A DNA stretch of 12,066 bases from Larix sibirica (lineage: Eukaryota > Streptophyta > Pinopsida > Pinales > Pinaceae): positions 54,420 through 66,485 of the forward strand of contig NWUY0300014410.1 in NCBI GenBank assembly GCA_004151065.3. The letters are read 5' to 3'. Within the stretch, counting starts at the first letter, position 1. Every line of letters begins with the position of its first letter. Both the position numbers and the translations under genes were made by a program. Under the pieces are notes generated by a model. The model saw only the letters and a list, made by a program, of their open reading frames with translations, was not told the origin of the DNA and searched no databases. Positions 1-8,507 of the stretch are shown here, piece after piece.

Positions 1-1090
1 CAGTGAGATTCTTTAGGGACTCCATAAATATGGAAATGAAACCAATTGTGTACATTAAATCAGGTCTTGTTGTAGTAAGATACATTAGGCTACCTATATA
101 GCTTCTTATACAAAGTTGAATTTATTCTTGGTCCTTCATCCCGCTTGCTCAATTTTTTGCCTATGGAAATGGGTGTATATGTTAGTTTGAATTTGTCCAT
201 CCTAAACCTCTTTAAAATGTTTGTAGAGTACTTATGCTAGGATATAAAAATTCCTTGAGCAGTTTGCTTAACTTCTATTCCCAAAAAATACTTCATAAGG
301 CCAAGGTCAATCATTTCAAATCCCTTTTTCATGACTGATTTGAATTCTTCTAACTGCAAATTTCCAGTATAAATCATGTCATCAACATATAGACAAAAAA
401 GCAGAGTTTTACCTTGTTGGTATGCTTTTGTGTAGAGAGTTGGCTCATTATCGCTCCTGTTGAAACCATTGTTGAGAAAGTAAGAGTCAATTATGTTGTA
501 AAATGCTCTTGGGGCTTGCTTCAAACCATACAATGCCTTCTTCATCTTGTACACTTTGTACTCTTGACCTTTTACTTCAAATCCTAGTGGTTGATCCACG
601 TACACCTTTTCATCCAATATTTCATTTAGGAAGGATGAGTTTACATCCATTTGGTATACTGGCCAATTGTGTTGGCTGCAATGGCTAACACGACCCTAAT
701 GGTATCTAATCTTGCTACTGGAAATTATTTTTACCACAATTAAATCATAGTTGTTGGGAAAATATTTTGGCAATAAGCCTTGCCTTATGCTTCTCCACCT
801 TTCCTTTCTCATTTAGTTTTGTCTTATAAACCCACTTGACACCTATGTTGGTTTTTTCAAATGGAAGATCAACAAGATATCATGTCTTGTTCCTTTCAAT
901 GGCCTCAATTTCATCATTCATGGCTTGAACCCAATGTTCTTCCTTCACTACTTCTTGGAAATATGTGGGCTAACAAGATAATAATGCAAACTGAGTTTGT
1001 TGATTCACTTCTCCCTTCTGCTCATAAATTTCTCGTATAGTCTTTGTTATTTGGTTTCTCTTGGTGAATATTGGATCATTGCTTGAAGAA
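1..1090 (-). pseudogene. copia reverse transcriptase with upstream linker (broken)
   Basis: This is the RT part of the copia polyprotein, which would copy element RNA into DNA in the virus-like particle. The linker motif REIYEQ lies at 1018-1037 and RT begins near VKEEHWVQAMNDEIEAIERN. The longest open frame is 237-650 (137 codons). It holds the first catalytic Asp in MDVNSSFLNE, the LKQAPRAFY block, YVDD at 378-389 and YFLGIEVKQ, so the palm residues survive. Beyond it the frame continues as HKYSTNILKRF and ends in GVPKESH at the window edge. Lesions seen: TAG 970-972, TGA 880-882 (family Trp), frameshifts near 780 and between the AIAA block and HNWPVYQ (about 666-676), a TGA between the IFSQQL and PVARLDTI blocks, TAG 237-239 (family Gln), TAG 90-92 and TGA 60-62. 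It is a non-functional remnant. Confidence 0.95.
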
Positions 1091-1224
1091 GAACTGTGTG
1101 TTGGTTTTTATTCTTGTCTATGTACTTGCAATCTTGTTGGCCTAAGGTCCTATTGTCCTATATTTTCCAGTCATTCATCTATTTGAAGAGATGGACTTTG
1201 TCTGTCCACTACCTCATTTTCTTT

Positions 1225-2372
1225 CTTACTCCATGATTTGTCTTCTAAAAATTTGGCATTTCTTTTAACCACAAACTTCTTGATGATTGGATTATACTGT
1301 TTATAGGATTTGGACTGTTGTCTAGCTTCCTTCTCAACTTCTCTGGAACATGATCATATGTTATGCAACCAAAAAATTTGAACTAAGAGACACTTTTATT
1401 TGTGTCAATCCATGCTTCCTGCGGTACTCTGTTTTTCACACTTGTTGAAAGCGATATGTTCAATATGTATATTGAGCATGCAACAACTTTAGCCCAAAAC
1501 TCATTTAAAAAATTCTTAGCTTTAATCATATGTCTTGCCATGTTCATGATGGCTTGATTCTTTCTTTAAGCCACTCCATCCTGTTGTGGAGTATATCTTG
1601 TTGTAAATTTCCTTTTGATGCCCTATTGTCTGCACAAATTAGAAAAAATTATTTGAGTCATATTCTCCACCTCCATCTTACTTAGGCACTTTGATGTATT
1701 TGACACTCTATTTTTCAACCAGATCCTTGAATTCTCTGAACTTTGAGAAAGTTTCATATTTGTTTTTGAGGAAATATACCCATATTTTCCTACTCAAATC
1801 ATCAATAATGTTAAGAAATAGTAACTACCTCCTATGAACTGATTTGCATGGGACCATAGAGGTCTGTATGAACTAGCTCAATATGTTCTTTTGCTTTGTA
1901 GGAGGCTTCTAGAAAGTTGTCCCTTTGATGTTTTCCTAGGATACAACTTTCGCAATAATTGTTTCTTCATTAAGCATGGGCAATCCCTAAACCATTGATT
2001 ATTTTTGCAAGTGATCGAGACTCCTAATTTAAGGTAAATGACCATATATACAATGACACAACTAGGTCCCATGTGTGCTAAAGACTTTATGTGCATATGA
2101 TTGTGACTTATTTACACTTCTTAAATTCAAAGGAACATTATGTTGTTGATTGTCTCTACTTTTGATATGTGTCTTCTACTAGGTGACTTGTCTAAAATTG
2201 TATATGTAGTACCCTTAATTATAACATCATAACCATTTTGACTCAATTGTTCTGCACTTATTAGATTGTGCTTGAGATAAGATACATAAAAAGCATTATG
2301 ACTAGATTTCTTCTCATTTTGTTTGGTTAGGTTACAACATAAACAATACCTTTACTTTTGAACAAAATACTT
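1225..2372 (-). pseudogene. copia pre-integrase and integrase (broken, catalytic Glu lost)
   Basis: This part would insert the element's cDNA into the chromosome. From the upstream end: LKHNLISAEQL and GYDVIIKGTTYTILDK (about 2165-2294), the region just after the missing protease active site; then the zinc-finger pair CESC (1943-1954) followed by ILGKHQRDNF. The first catalytic Asp is in HTDLYGPM (codon 1862-1864) and the second in DGGGEY (1675-1677), directly after a TAA at 1678-1680. The third residue, Glu of the family GVAERKN motif, is replaced by TAA at 1566-1568. The C-terminal part reads KAKNFLNEFWAK, then NRVPQEAW, FGC, VPEKLRRKLD, then jumps to SKSYKQYNPIIKKFVV. About a dozen residues expected at that junction (near 1306) are missing and the frame changes. 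It is clearly non-functional. Confidence 0.93.
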
Positions 2373-2394
2373 TTATATAGTTATACTTATTTTA

Positions 2395-2490
2395 ATAAAC
2401 CTATTTCCTCTATACATTATATAAATAAAATAAATGATAATATATAAATAAATAATAAGTAGTTAAAAAATATTTATTTATAAATATTCC
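2395..2490. repeat. A/T low-complexity tract with a small palindrome
   Basis: The tract is almost pure A and T, made of repeated ataaataaat-like words. It ends in a 9-bp perfect inverted repeat, aatatttat at 2469-2477 and ataaatatt at 2480-2488, with a 2-base spacer. Such tracts are common in plant intergenic DNA and could melt easily; no function can be assigned. Confidence 0.7.
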
Positions 2491-2630
2491 TTTCATTAAT
2501 AATAGGTTTTTTTAATTAGTAAAACGACAATGATATTTAAAAAATTCCCACATATCCCATTATCATATCTTTCTTTAAAGATATTGATTACTTAATAGAT
2601 ACTTTTCAAGATAAGGTAAGGTGCATTAGA

Positions 2631-2671
2631 CAAGAAAGAAAGAAAAAAACAAAAACAAAAACACAAAAAAC
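2631..2671 (+). repeat. A-rich simple repeat (GAAA and CAAAAA units)
   Basis: The tract starts as agaaagaaagaaa and passes into repeated caaaaa units. It could be an ordinary microsatellite or the remains of a retroelement poly(A) tail, but no element end can be placed beside it. Confidence 0.7.
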
Positions 2672-3008
2672 TTAAACCCAATGAACTAAAATCTATAATG
2701 TATGAGATTGATTCATATGATCAAATTCTTTCATGTTCCACGTAAATTTAAAATCATCATAAATAAATGAGCCTTTGATTGCAAAGCTATTGATATATTT
2801 CATGAAATTAAAGAATCAAGTTACATTTAATATAAATGATGCTTTGAGATATGTTTGGGAAGAATAGATATACCCACTTATAATTACAATACCTGTGAAT
2901 GCAATAAATAGAGAAACTCTAGTTTCTAGGAGGAAATATCTTCAAGTTGATTGTTAAAGAGAAAGCATACTAAATCGTCTCATACTTGATTATATACATT
3001 AATATAAG

Positions 3009-4057
3009 ATTTTACATTAATTCCAGTAGCAACTTGAGTAGCTTTCCGAGGAATGGATGCTATTGCACTGCTTTAAAATACCTTATGATATTATTTGAAA
3101 CCGAATGACTATCATGTAGAGGACTAGTTATGGCTTGTTAAAAAAATTGGAAGCCAAGATTAATTACTAGTGCTTTAGATGGCTCTCGTTGGGTGGCAGG
3201 TGAGTCCTTGTAAAAGCTGCTCTTGAAAGTATTCTGAATTTTTTTTTATCTCTAGCTTATATTCTCAAAAGTATTCTAGACATGAATAAACACAGATGTT
3301 ATAAATTCCTTTGGTTAAGGAACAAGAGGTATGGGGGGCTTCCTTTGATAAAGTAGATTTCACTAGCGAGACCAAAGAGTGGAGAAGGTTGGAATTTTAA
3401 AAACATCTTATTTGAGCAAGCATTGGTGGCCAGGAGCTTATGGCGACTTCTAGCTATGGGGGAATTATGCAATGAAATTATTTCGGCCATCTCTCTGTTG
3501 AGCAATGGATAAGATCAGAGTCGAAATCCTCCAAAGGGGTTTTTGAATGTTTGGAAGAACTTGGTCCATGGTTTCCATGTCTTTGGGCGATGGATTGCTT
3601 GGAAAATTGGAAACGGTGTTCGAGTTCAGTTAGGGGAGGATCCATAGACAGGAGCATCACATAATTTTATTATTTCAAATGATTTAAGAACAATATTGAG
3701 AGCAAGGGGACTTTTCAACTCGGAAGACATAAAAAAAGATGATGGCTCAAATGGCATCCTGCAGTATTGGTTACCTTGGTCTAACAAGGATTTGGCTCAA
3801 GAATGGAAGGATTATACACACTCCCTTGTGTTGAATACCATGAATCTAAATGGAGAAGAAGACAAACTTGTTCGGTTTTGGAATATGTGTACAGGCGTAT
3901 TGACAACCAAACTAGGTTATAAAGATATCTCTTTAGGTAATGTTGCATTGGAAAAACAATGGTGGTGGTCACTCATTTAGAAAAGGAAATGTTCTTTAAA
4001 AACCAGGGTTTTTTTATGGCTATGGAAAACAAGGTTTTAACGTGGGACATGTTGGAG
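3009..4057 (+). mobile_element. LINE (plant L1-type) ORF2 fragment, end of RT plus C-terminal domain, broken
   Basis: ORF2 of a LINE encodes endonuclease and RT for target-primed insertion; here only the part after the RT palm is visible. In order: PVAT near 3025, LKPNDYHVED (3095-3124), LWLVKK, LEAKIN (3147-3164), RWLSLGGR (3177-3200), VLVKAALESI (3204-3233), YKFLW (3300-3314), ARPKSGEGWNFKNILFEQAL (3372-3431), SLWRLL, HLSVEQWIRS (from 3488), GRWIAWKIGNGVRV, EDKLVRFWN, TTKLGY, WWWS, and FLWLW (4011-4025) with LTWDML (4037-4054), the start of the plant RT zinc-binding region. Stops: TAG at 3125, 3168, 3354, 3645 and 3978, and TGA at 3201. The frame shifts in the A7 run at 3140-3146, near 3470-3488, back near 3540, and near 4034. 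Homology ends at about 4057. Longest intact stretch: 3696-3980. Confidence 0.9.
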
Positions 4058-5361
4058 TAATCAAATCCTACTTGTTTTATGTTTAGTGTGAGATTCTATT
4101 ATTGAGGAGTTTGTTAGATCTAGNAGGTTTTTGAGTAGTACACAATGCGTTGACCATGATGTGTGAGAACTAAGAAGAGATCCTATAACAAATAACAATT
4201 TGTTTATCCTACCAAATGATTGAAACTTGGATTTGGACCACTTATATTTTAGTAGATTCTATAATAATACGTGCCTTTCAAGTATTTGAAAATTGTTCTT
4301 ATTGTCACTAGTATTGCGCCCTTGGCATACTAGTGTTGCGTCCTTGTTGAAATTGTAGCATTCATTAAATTGCCTATTTTGGTCTTTTGATGGAATTGAT
4401 TCATGCATTGTTTTCTACCATTGCTTGAGCACATCTAACTTATGAAAATTTGTAGTCGTTATCAACCATTCTAATGGAATTGCTATATCATAGTTTGAAT
4501 CGTTTTTAGAATATCATGGAAGGAATTTAGAATCTAGAACAATCTTTCTTTCTTTCTTTAATATCTTACACAAGTAACCTTTACTAAGAGGATTCATACC
4601 TTTAATGTCTTACATATAATCCTTTATCAACAAGAGTACTTACGATGTCCTACATGTATTATTTGTTAGCTTTTTGGGTTACTATGAAAAGTGTTTACAC
4701 CATGCTTGGGGGTGCTTCATGTGATGTGGCCTTGGGGTGCATCGTGTGTTGATTTCCTTTGGTTGTACCATGATGGATAAACATATTGCAGATGGTTCAC
4801 TCATGGATTGCTATGCCTTGACTTGATGCTTATATACCACACTTTCTTAGGAGATTGAAGACTTAAGTGGCTTGGTGAAATTCTTCATGAGGTGTACACA
4901 TGGAGGTTGGTTGATTCCTTAGGAGATGACACATTTGGACATCTGAGAGGAGGCTTGTTCTTGACTTGAGGACACTTAATTGCTTTTGCATGGAATCTTG
5001 TCCTTGATTTGAGGAGACTTGGGTTGAGGAGCGATCATGTAGGTGTTGTGGACCTAGAGGTACACATGGATTAGGAGTATGTTTGGGTCATTGGAGACCT
5101 TTCAAGGAGCATTGGACAATTAGTGTACATAATTAAGCTTGAGACCATTGCTTGATGGTCGTGCATATCTTGGAGCTTGGCATACTGCCATTTAGTGTTG
5201 AAGCGCTTTACATGTGGACCTGTCTAGTGTTCAATTAGGTTGCATATTGTGGACATGGTCCACTTTATTATTGTTGGCCTCTCTCACTTGATAAAAGGAT
5301 GAGGGGATCTTTTCATTTATCATCTGGATACATTACGTCTTAGAGATGTGAAAGCTAGAGA
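4058..5361. other. Stretch without a recognisable gene
   Basis: No long open frame or known domain on either strand. It contains one unread base (4124), a 22-bp tandem pair (4307-4350) and loosely repeated words in 4850-5050, such as 'cttgacttgaggacac' and 'cttgatttgaggagac', suggesting old non-coding repeat DNA such as a decayed LTR. No LTR boundary, primer-binding site or polypurine tract could be placed. Confidence 0.5.
4307..4350. repeat. 22-bp tandem duplication
   Basis: actagtattgcgcccttggc at 4307 recurs as actagtgttgcgtccttgtt at 4329. The period is 22 bases and the first 18 bases differ at two positions. It is a simple local duplication with no evident function. Confidence 0.75.
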
Positions 5362-5470
5362 AAAACTGGTCTCTTTCATATGTACTTCTTCTTCACGAAG
5401 AGTATTAATAAACTTGTGTAAGAAAAGCAATACCAAAAAAATCTAAAACACACGAATTAACAATGGCTCA
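5362..5470 (+). repeat. 110-bp direct repeat, copy 1
   Basis: This aligns along its whole length with 5616-5725. Shared blocks include catatgtacttctt, aatacca, and aattaaca followed by tggctca. The two copies have clearly diverged, so the duplication is old. After this copy the sequence departs into an unrelated 145-base stretch with one unread base (5500). Confidence 0.8.
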
Positions 5471-5615
5471 TGCTAAGGCCCACAGGGCGTAGAGTAGACN
5501 AATGAATGGGTGTACTGTTAAGGCATTACTTGCATAAGGACACCCGTTTGAAACTCTATGGGTACGATCTTTACAAAAAAAATGCCTCACACACAAAGAT
5601 TTACCCTGAAGACCC

Positions 5616-5725
5616 AAAATTGATCTCTTGCATATGTACTTCTTTTTCAACAAGAGTTTTGATAAACCTATTTAATAAAATAAATACCAAACAACTTCTA
5701 AAACACAAGAATTAACATTGGCTCA
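5616..5725 (+). repeat. 110-bp direct repeat, copy 2, with flanking short repeat
   Basis: This is the second copy of 5362-5470. It is flanked on both sides by a further repeat: cacacaaagatttacc plus gagaccc-like sequence occurs at 5590-5615 and again at 5724-5750, a period of 134 bases. The locus is therefore a partial tandem array with an interrupted first unit. The wording aattaaca..ggctcaca..aaagattta resembles dispersed plant repeats, but I cannot name a family. Confidence 0.75.
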
Positions 5726-6259
5726 CACAAAGATTTACCTTGGAGACCCAAACCTAGGAAAACCAACATTCTTGAGAGTTTCTCCATTCTCTATCTCATG
5801 GTATTGTCTTTTTTTGTTTACAATAAAATATTATAACATCCAAAACCCTAATGCATTAACATGGATTAGATTACAACCCCAATTAGTTTACAATGGGTTG
5901 AAAAGCCATTGGTCGGAAACAACTCCCTAGTCATAGCGCTAATCAACCCCCCAAGAACCCCTTTGCTTTGGGAACCTACAAAGAGTAAAACACATGGCCA
6001 AAACTTCATTGTTCTTTGCACTATTGCCTAGTATGTTGGGATTCTTATGTTGACATAATGAAAGTGATAGGGTTAGGGTTTGTGTTTAGAAAAAAAGGGA
6101 AGCGAAGGTTTCAGAGAAACCCTAAAGGAGCAAAGGGAGCAGTTATTCTTATAGTTTTGGTAAGAGAAGAAGGTGAGGGTTTCATGGCATTGGAAACCCT
6201 AATAGTACTAGGAGTGGTTGATGTGGAGAAGATAGTGGAAAACTATCTTGTTTTATTTG
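5726..6259. other. Stretch without a recognisable gene
   Basis: A few open frames occur (the longest is 89 codons, 6016-6285, plus strand) but their translations are basic, low in recognisable motifs and end inside a hairpin, so I do not call a gene. Several aaaccctaa or ttagggttt words (near 5840, 6070, 6118 and 6194) match the plant telo-box word but are scattered and not arrayed. Confidence 0.45.
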
Positions 6260-6295
6260 TACACTTGCATCATACACTTGCATGATGCAAGTGTA
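6260..6295. repeat. Perfect 14-bp inverted repeat with 8-base loop
   Basis: tacacttgcatcat (6260-6273) and atgatgcaagtgta (6282-6295) are exact reverse complements, separated by acacttgc. The loop repeats the left arm's own sequence, so tacacttgcatca and tacacttgcatga also form a 13-bp direct tandem. RNA from either strand could fold into a hairpin. The stem does not extend usefully beyond 14 bp. Confidence 0.9.
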
Positions 6296-6469
6296 GGTGC
6301 CAAAGAGGATTTGTGAGGGTGTATGCTATCTAGTTGTGGATCTTTGGTGGAGGGACCAACTTTTGTTGGGAGTGATTCCTAGTTAGGAGGAGTTCGTGGT
6401 TATGGTTTGATAGTTTGCGTGATGCTAGCTTTTTATGGTTTTCCTAGTTAGGGTTTGGATCAATCTTGT
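6296..6469. other. Short stretch without a recognisable gene
   Basis: It lies between the hairpin and the degenerate repeat tract. The words ttcctagttagg and ttcctagttaggg each occur once, about 60 bases apart, which is a weak local duplication. Nothing else is recognised. Confidence 0.4.
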
Positions 6470-6735
6470 CTCACTGGACTTGACAAAGACTTGGTTGGCC
6501 TGGGATTTGACAAGGCTTTGTGAATTGAGAAAGACTTAGCAAAAACTAGGGAAATTTAAAAAAAAAACACTCAAAATATAGTCTAGGCAAGTTTGGGACA
6601 ATTTGGTGAGGTTTGGCAAGTCTTGGTGAGTGTGGTCAAATCTTAGCAAGCCTCGGCGAGTGCAATCTCGAGTATGCCAGCAAGTACTCAACATAGCTGA
6701 GACTTGGCAAGACTCACAATTCTTGGTCGAGTCAA
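6470..6735. repeat. Degenerate short-unit repeat tract (cttggcaag / gactcgg-like)
   Basis: The stretch is built from many variants of one word: acttgacaaag, acttggttgg, tttgacaagg, cttagcaaaa, taggcaagtttgg, tttggcaagtcttggtgag, cttagcaagcctcggcgag, gacttggcaagactc and cttggtcgagtc. An A10 run interrupts it at about 6560. The units are too diverged for a clean period. Similar tracts occur near ends of plant DNA transposons, but no transposase or terminal repeat was found here. Confidence 0.65.
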
Positions 6736-7773
6736 ATTAAATTGGTTTGGAGAGTATGACTTGTATGAGTTTGTCTTTGTTGTTGGTATGTATGTGTACT
6801 TCATCCTATCTATATATATAAAGTGTTCCTACCATCCAAATTTTGTGTACTTGTAGATATGATTTTTAGCATATGTTATCTTGATGATTGAGTGGTTTAC
6901 AATGCTGGTGATGCATGCTAAATTGACATAAATGGGATAGGTTTTGTTGAGTAATTTGACAAACAGGTAGATGCTAAATGGGTGGATTTATCCCTGTAAT
7001 AAATCTTCTGTAATAAGTTATTTTCAGATCTGGTTTATGTTGGGAAATGTGTCATAAGGGCTGGAAACATTACTCCCTTAAAGCACATTTGTTTGGAATT
7101 TATTTTCTTGGGCTGCCTAGTGTATTCGTTTAGACAGAAGTGAAATATATATTGTTGTAATTTTATTTTAGATTCAGCCCTAAAGTTGAAATCTCACAGA
7201 TTCGGGGAACCTCAGTGTTTAGGTGAAAATTTTGAATTTGCATTAATTGCTCTCAGCTAAATTTCAACTTGATTAAGTGTAAGTTCATTTGAAATGAGAA
7301 ATTTGTTTATCTCGTACCAAATTTTGAGAGAGATTTACAATCCATGCTCACCTTTGAAGCTTAAATACTAAACGTTCTTTTCGTTTAACATCTCCATTTA
7401 ACAAGTTGTCTTACTTGCATTTGATGCACTTGCTAGTGCTTACAAAATTGAAAACTCTAATGGATTCCAACTTTCCTCAATACGTTCCAATTGTGAGGGG
7501 GTGGCCTCATCCCTTTCGAGTCTTGGCACAGATGACATACTATTTGGGTGGCATAGTTCACATCAATAATGGAACCCCAGTTGGTAGTTAATGCTAGGTG
7601 AACTTCACTAGTGGACCAAAGCCTCTTATCTCGATAAGTTACGTTACTTGAAAGGCGAACTTTCTTTAATATGAATACTAAAATCTTTGTAACTTCAATG
7701 GACATAAATATGCTGATTCATAAACTTTGTACTTTTGACTAGAGTTTTGTAATGAAAATTTCCTTTTGCAATC
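6736..7773. other. Stretch without a recognisable gene
   Basis: No domain recognised. A stop-free plus-strand frame runs 7402-7566 (55 codons; its translation contains AFDALASAYKIENSNGFQLS), and other frames are open over the same bases, so the local lack of stops is not evidence of coding. A TATA-like run (tatctatatatataaag, near 6810) has no gene placed downstream of it. Confidence 0.45.
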
Positions 7774-7899
7774 CAATTTATACTTCTTTGTAATTGACTA
7801 TAAAGACCTATGTGCATCAATTATCTTCCTTGTAATGGGAAACTATGATTTGTTTTCCAAAATCAAGAAGTTTTGCAACGAATATTGTTTTTGGCATTT
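7774..7899 (+). repeat. Degraded partial copy at the head of a tandem array
   Basis: caatttatac..gtaattgactataaag..atcttccttgtaatgggaaa..ttttccaaaatcaa aligns with the first 100 or so bases of the next unit (from 7900) at a period of 126. It is more diverged than the two 293-bp units that follow, so it looks like an older, truncated duplication. Confidence 0.7.
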
Positions 7900-7907
7900 C
7901 AATTTAT

Positions 7908-8487
7908 ACATCTCTATGTTGATTATAAATATATACTTGTATTCAACTATCTTCTTTGTAATGGGAAATTTGGCTTTGTTTTTGAAAATTGAGCTATGTT
8001 TTTTGCCACCGTGAAAAGTTTGTGGCTGTATAATTAGTAGTTCCCATCTTGTTTGAGAGTCTCCCTCACTCTTCTAGAGTACTTGAGATTGGTTAAGTAA
8101 TCTGCTTATCGTCTTATTTTTACACATCTTCTAATTGTGGCCACGGAGTTCCTCAAATAAGTGGGATTCTCACTCTTTGACTATATGGTACAAACTACAA
8201 ACATCTCTATGTTTGATTATAAATATCTACTTGTATTCAACTATCTTCTTTGTAACAGGAAATTTTGCTTTGTTTTCTAAAATTGACCTATGCCTTTTGC
8301 CACTATGAAATGTGTGGCTCTATAATTAGTAGTTCTTAACTTGCTTGAGTGTCTTTCTCACTCTTCTCGAGTACTTGAGATTGGTTAAGTAGATGCGCTT
8401 ATCTTCTTATTTTTACACATCTTCTAATTGTTACCACGGAGTTCCTTGAATAAATGGGATTCTCACTTTTTGACTATATGGTACGAA
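7908..8487 (+). repeat. Two tandem 293-bp units
   Basis: Unit 1 is 7908-8200 and unit 2 is 8201-8487. Both start acatctctatgtt and end gactatatggtac, and equivalent points stay 293 bases apart to the end (ctatatggtac at 8181 and 8474). Runs of more than 20 identical bases are shared, for example around gagtacttgagattgg and around ttacacatcttctaattgt. Neither unit encodes a recognisable protein, and the second runs directly into the minus-strand coding remnant that follows. Confidence 0.92.
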
Positions 8488-8507
8488 TCCATTAAGATCA
8501 GAGGGTG

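Larger units (their letters stand above)
1..2375 (-). mobile_element. Ty1/copia retrotransposon pol remnant, truncated at both ends
   Basis: Read on the minus strand, this stretch carries in order the end of the protease region, the pre-integrase zinc finger, the integrase, the linker and the reverse transcriptase (RT) of a Ty1/copia polyprotein. Integrase before RT is the copia order and excludes Ty3/gypsy. Recognisable blocks include LKHNLISAEQL (about 2244-2294), CESC (1943-1954), HTDLYGPM (around 1862), VKWVYKTKLNEKGKVEKHKA (781-840), ALYGLKQAPRAFY and YVDD (378-389). No LTR, gag or protease DSG/DTG box is seen: homology fades near 2375 into AT-rich sequence, and the RT is cut by the window start. 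Many in-frame stops and several frameshifts show that the element is dead. I did not assign a copia lineage. Confidence 0.95.
2376..3008. other. AT-rich spacer without a gene
   Basis: This lies between the copia remnant and the LINE fragment. No open frame or domain is recognisable. It holds an A/T low-complexity stretch (2395-2490), an A-rich simple repeat (2631-2671) and otherwise undistinguished AT-rich DNA. The RT palm of the following LINE would be expected in roughly the last 150 bases, but I could not make out its YADD box. Confidence 0.6.

Noticed and set aside
3299-3660. Minus-strand open frames of 60-68 codons over the LINE fragment.
   Set aside because: They are antisense shadows of the plus-strand LINE ORF2, whose motifs are clear on the other strand.
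5506-5715. A 69-codon plus-strand frame with LRHYLHKDTRLKLYGY, faintly like the copia RNase H region.
   Set aside because: The likeness is a few residues only, it has no continuation in any frame, and the frame runs through the 110-bp non-coding repeat.
5836-6205. Scattered aaaccctaa and ttagggttt words as an interstitial telomere array.
   Set aside because: They are single words separated by unrelated sequence, not a tandem array; such words are frequent in plant DNA.
6016-6285. An 89-codon plus-strand open frame as a small gene.
   Set aside because: The translation has no recognisable motif, and the frame ends inside the 6260-6295 hairpin; a chance open frame is more likely.
6260-6295. 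The hairpin as a microRNA precursor.
   Set aside because: The 14-bp stem with an 8-base loop does not extend, so it is too short for a plant microRNA duplex of about 20 bp or more.
6806-6824. tatctatatatataaag as a TATA box.
   Set aside because: No gene can be placed downstream, and AT-rich runs of this kind are common throughout the window.
7402-7566. A 55-codon plus-strand frame with protein-like composition.
   Set aside because: Two other frames are open over the same bases, there is no start codon at its head and no family is recognised, so coding cannot be supported.
7908-8487. The two 293-bp units as LTRs of a retrotransposon.
   Set aside because: They are directly adjacent with no internal region, and no TG..CA ends, primer-binding site or polypurine tract were seen.
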